Shown in pieces: positions 5,797 to 7,045 of a DNA stretch of 7,045 nucleotides. Position 1 is the first letter of the stretch. Each line of letters begins with the position of its first letter. A model generated the notes under the pieces. It was not told the DNA's origin, did not search any database, and worked only from the letters and a program-made list of their open reading frames with translations. Source of the stretch: an uncultured Clostridia bacterium (GTDB taxonomy: Bacteria; Bacillota; Clostridia; Christensenellales; Pumilibacteraceae); assembly GCA_934277845.1 (NCBI GenBank), contig CAKQVV010000081.1:1-7045 (forward strand), in the 5' to 3' direction. The position numbers were made by a program, and so were the translations under genes.

Positions 5797-6465
5797 TTAT
5801 TCCCTGACCGCGGCTATTTCTTTTGTGACGGGATCGATAAGGACGGCGTAAACCGTGTACTTTTCGGGGACGAAAGCGACGTACCAGTAGTAGCCGCCGT
5901 CGCCGCTTATCGGGTTTTCGGTGAAACGAACGTAAATCTCGGCACCCAGTTCTCCGTCCGCGACAAGTTCTTTTATCCGGTCTTTTAGTCGTATTTCGGC
6001 GGTTTCGAGCGCGACGGACGCGGGAATCATATCGTCGGTCTTGACCGATTTCAGTTCAAAGTTTTCGACGTAACCGTCGCCCGTCACCGTGACGGTCGCG
6101 GCGGACGAGGCGCGCGCCGACAACTCGACCGAACAGGTGTTTTTATACGGGTGGCGTGAAAATTTCCCTTCGAATTTCTCTGCGCCGATATACGCGGCAT
6201 ACGTAAACTCGGCATCGTCCGAAAATCCGCGAGGCGCGATCGTGATCACCGAGAACGGAACGCGTTCGCCGGGCTTTCCGTCGATAGAAAACGGCTCTTC
6301 TCTCTCGCCCGATATCAGCGTTATTTTCATTTTGTCGGACTCGGCGATCATCAGTTCGTCGCGCAGTTCCGACACGTTGCGGTCGCGTTTTTCGATTTTC
6401 GTCGCGCAACCCGCTGCGGGCAGCACGGTTATTAAACACAGTAACAGCGATATCAGTCTTTTCAT
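5797..6465 (-). CDS. Predicted lipoprotein of unknown function
   Basis: A 222-residue protein with a clear lipoprotein signal: MKRLISLLLCLITVLPAAGC, where AAGC is the lipobox and Cys20 the predicted lipidated residue. The mature protein starts with a charged stretch (KIEKRDRNVSELRDELM, 23-39) followed by a beta-rich middle (about 47-145) that could be an Ig-like or other sandwich fold. The C-terminus, with YYWYVAFVP and IDPVTKEIAAV, vaguely resembles PepSY-type modules, which is weak evidence. GGAG lies 6 nt before the ATG. It has its own terminator and lies between unrelated-looking genes, so it is probably a single-gene unit; no promoter could be placed with confidence. No catalytic motif is seen. 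Confidence 0.82.
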   Translation of the reverse strand: MKRLISLLLCLITVLPAAGCATKIEKRDRNVSELRDELMIAESDKMKITLISGEREEPFSIDGKPGERVPFSVITIAPRGFSDDAEFTYAAYIGAEKFEGKFSRHPYKNTCSVELSARASSAATVTVTGDGYVENFELKSVKTDDMIPASVALETAEIRLKDRIKELVADGELGAEIYVRFTENPISGDGGYYWYVAFVPEKYTVYAVLIDPVTKEIAAVRE

Positions 6466-6604
6466 TTTTCTCTCCGCTCTTAATTTATGCGGGAACGAAA
6501 CGCGATAGAACGCGCGGACTAAGGATAAAGTACTTCTCTGCTGCGTGGAATAACGTGGGAGAATGTAGACTACTCGTTCGATTTAAGCGATACCAAACCT
6601 TATA

Positions 6605-6632
6605 CGTCATTTCGAGCGTAGTCGAGAAATCT
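6605..6632. repeat. Fragment of a dispersed CGTCATTTCGAGC repeat
   Basis: The 28-bp segment begins CGTCATTTCGAGCGTAG and ends TCGAGAAATCT. It contains an imperfect dyad (ATTTCGA / TCGAGAAAT with a 2-nt bulge). From memory it resembles half of a dispersed palindrome seen in many Clostridia, distinct from but related in style to the CGTCATTCAGAG family at 738-1116. Only one half is present, directly joined to the terminator hairpin. Confidence 0.5.
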
Positions 6633-6635
6633 AGC

Positions 6636-6677
6636 AAAAGGAAGTCCGATATTACTCAAACTTCCTTTTATTTTTTT
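6636..6677. terminator. Bidirectional intrinsic terminator
   Basis: AAAAGGAAGT (6636-6645) pairs with ACTTCCTTTT (6660-6669), and the stem can extend by four pairs, two of them G-U in the minus-strand RNA, to a 6-nt loop. On the minus strand it follows the permease stop by 28 nt and ends in TTTT. On the plus strand it ends in TTTTATTTTTTT, a stronger tract, although no plus-strand gene was found to need it. Confidence 0.8.
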
Positions 6678-6697
6678 GGTTATTGGTGTTTAATTTT

Positions 6698-7045
6698 TTA
6701 TGTCATGTCCCTTTTATTAAATGTAGCCATCGCTATAAAAAACAAAAATGCCGTAATTGAGATTCCGAATATGGCGGTTACAAAAACGCTATTAACGGTT
6801 AAAGATGTAAAAGATTGTTCCAACCGTAAATTGAGTGGCAAAAGCCATTTTGCGAAATTTACCGTTCTTCCGATAGTTGACTGTAACAGTTCCAAAAATC
6901 GCCCGCAAAAACAAACGACAATGGTAATTCCTGCGGACAGAAGCGGACTCCTCACTGCAAGCGAAACAGAAAAGGCAATCGCGCTTATCAGAAACAGCGT
7001 GTACATGCCGAAAACGATTTGTAAAAAACAACTTGCGCCGTAATT
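6698..7045 (-). CDS. ABC-2 type transporter permease, C-terminal part
   Basis: The frame stays open to the right edge, so the N-terminus is missing; 115 residues are visible, ending FNKRDMT. Three hydrophobic segments are clear: around FLQIVFGMYTLFLISAIAF, SAGITIVVCFCGRFLELL, and FVTAIFGISITAFLFFIAM. The order of hydrophobic segment, S.AVRSPLLSAGI, an amphipathic loop with WLLPLNL and a last segment ending in a KRD tail fits ABC-2 membrane subunits such as drug, bacteriocin or sodium efflux permeases. These pair with a separate ATPase, probably encoded beyond the right edge. The internal ATG at 7006 has no ribosome site and falls inside a membrane segment, so it is not the start. The substrate cannot be told. 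Confidence 0.65.
   Translation of the reverse strand, partial: NYGASCFLQIVFGMYTLFLISAIAFSVSLAVRSPLLSAGITIVVCFCGRFLELLQSTIGRTVNFAKWLLPLNLRLEQSFTSLTVNSVFVTAIFGISITAFLFFIAMATFNKRDMT

Larger units (their letters stand above)
6466..6697. other. Intergenic region between permease and lipoprotein genes
   Basis: No gene is supported here. Positions 6466-6600 hold the ribosome site and presumably the promoter of the lipoprotein gene, not located with confidence. Positions 6605-6669 hold a repeat fragment and a terminator hairpin. Confidence 0.6.

Noticed and set aside
6555..7043. Plus-strand open frame at the right end
   Set aside because: It crosses the repeat fragment and terminator and is antisense to the membrane-spanning permease frame, with no ribosome site.

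Overview
The window looks like a chromosomal segment of a Gram-positive anaerobe of the Bacillota, probably an uncultured Clostridia-type gut lineage; this is inference. The support is strong AGGAGG-type ribosome sites, extended -10 promoters (TGnTATAAT), lipoproteins with a signal peptidase II box, intrinsic terminators, and dispersed CGTCATT... palindromic repeats of a kind I recall from gut Clostridia genomes. The standard code fits and GC is moderate. Every gene I accept is on the minus strand, so the window is read from right to left.

Right end (7045 to about 6600): the C-terminal part of a multi-membrane-span protein, best read as an ABC-2 type transporter permease. It is followed by a bidirectional hairpin terminator and a fragment of a second dispersed repeat family. 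Next (6465 to 5797) is a single-gene lipoprotein of unknown function with its own terminator. A promoter near 5637-5645 then drives an apparent four-gene operon: a single-pass membrane protein of unknown function (5574-4681), IMP dehydrogenase guaB (4662-3208), a DUF4062 protein with a TIR-like/deoxyribosyltransferase-like N-terminal domain and an unrecognised C-terminal half (3135-2095), and an inositol-monophosphatase-family phosphatase (2079-1321). It ends at a strong terminator (1248-1282). Gaps are 17-18 nt at two junctions and 72 nt, with a stable hairpin, between guaB and the DUF4062 gene.

Left end: about 840 bases have no gene (479-1320). They hold a palindromic MITE-like repeat whose right half occurs three times in tandem, and a good promoter for the last gene. 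That gene (475 to the left edge, incomplete) encodes a lipoprotein built of at least two 78-residue Ig-like repeats.

Functionally, guaB makes XMP for guanine nucleotide synthesis and the phosphatase-family enzyme may act on inositol phosphates or nucleotide-like substrates. The DUF4062 protein between them is the most unusual element. I see no complete defence system, phage or CRISPR array. The strongest leads are the DUF4062 gene inside a purine operon and the triplicated palindromic repeat.
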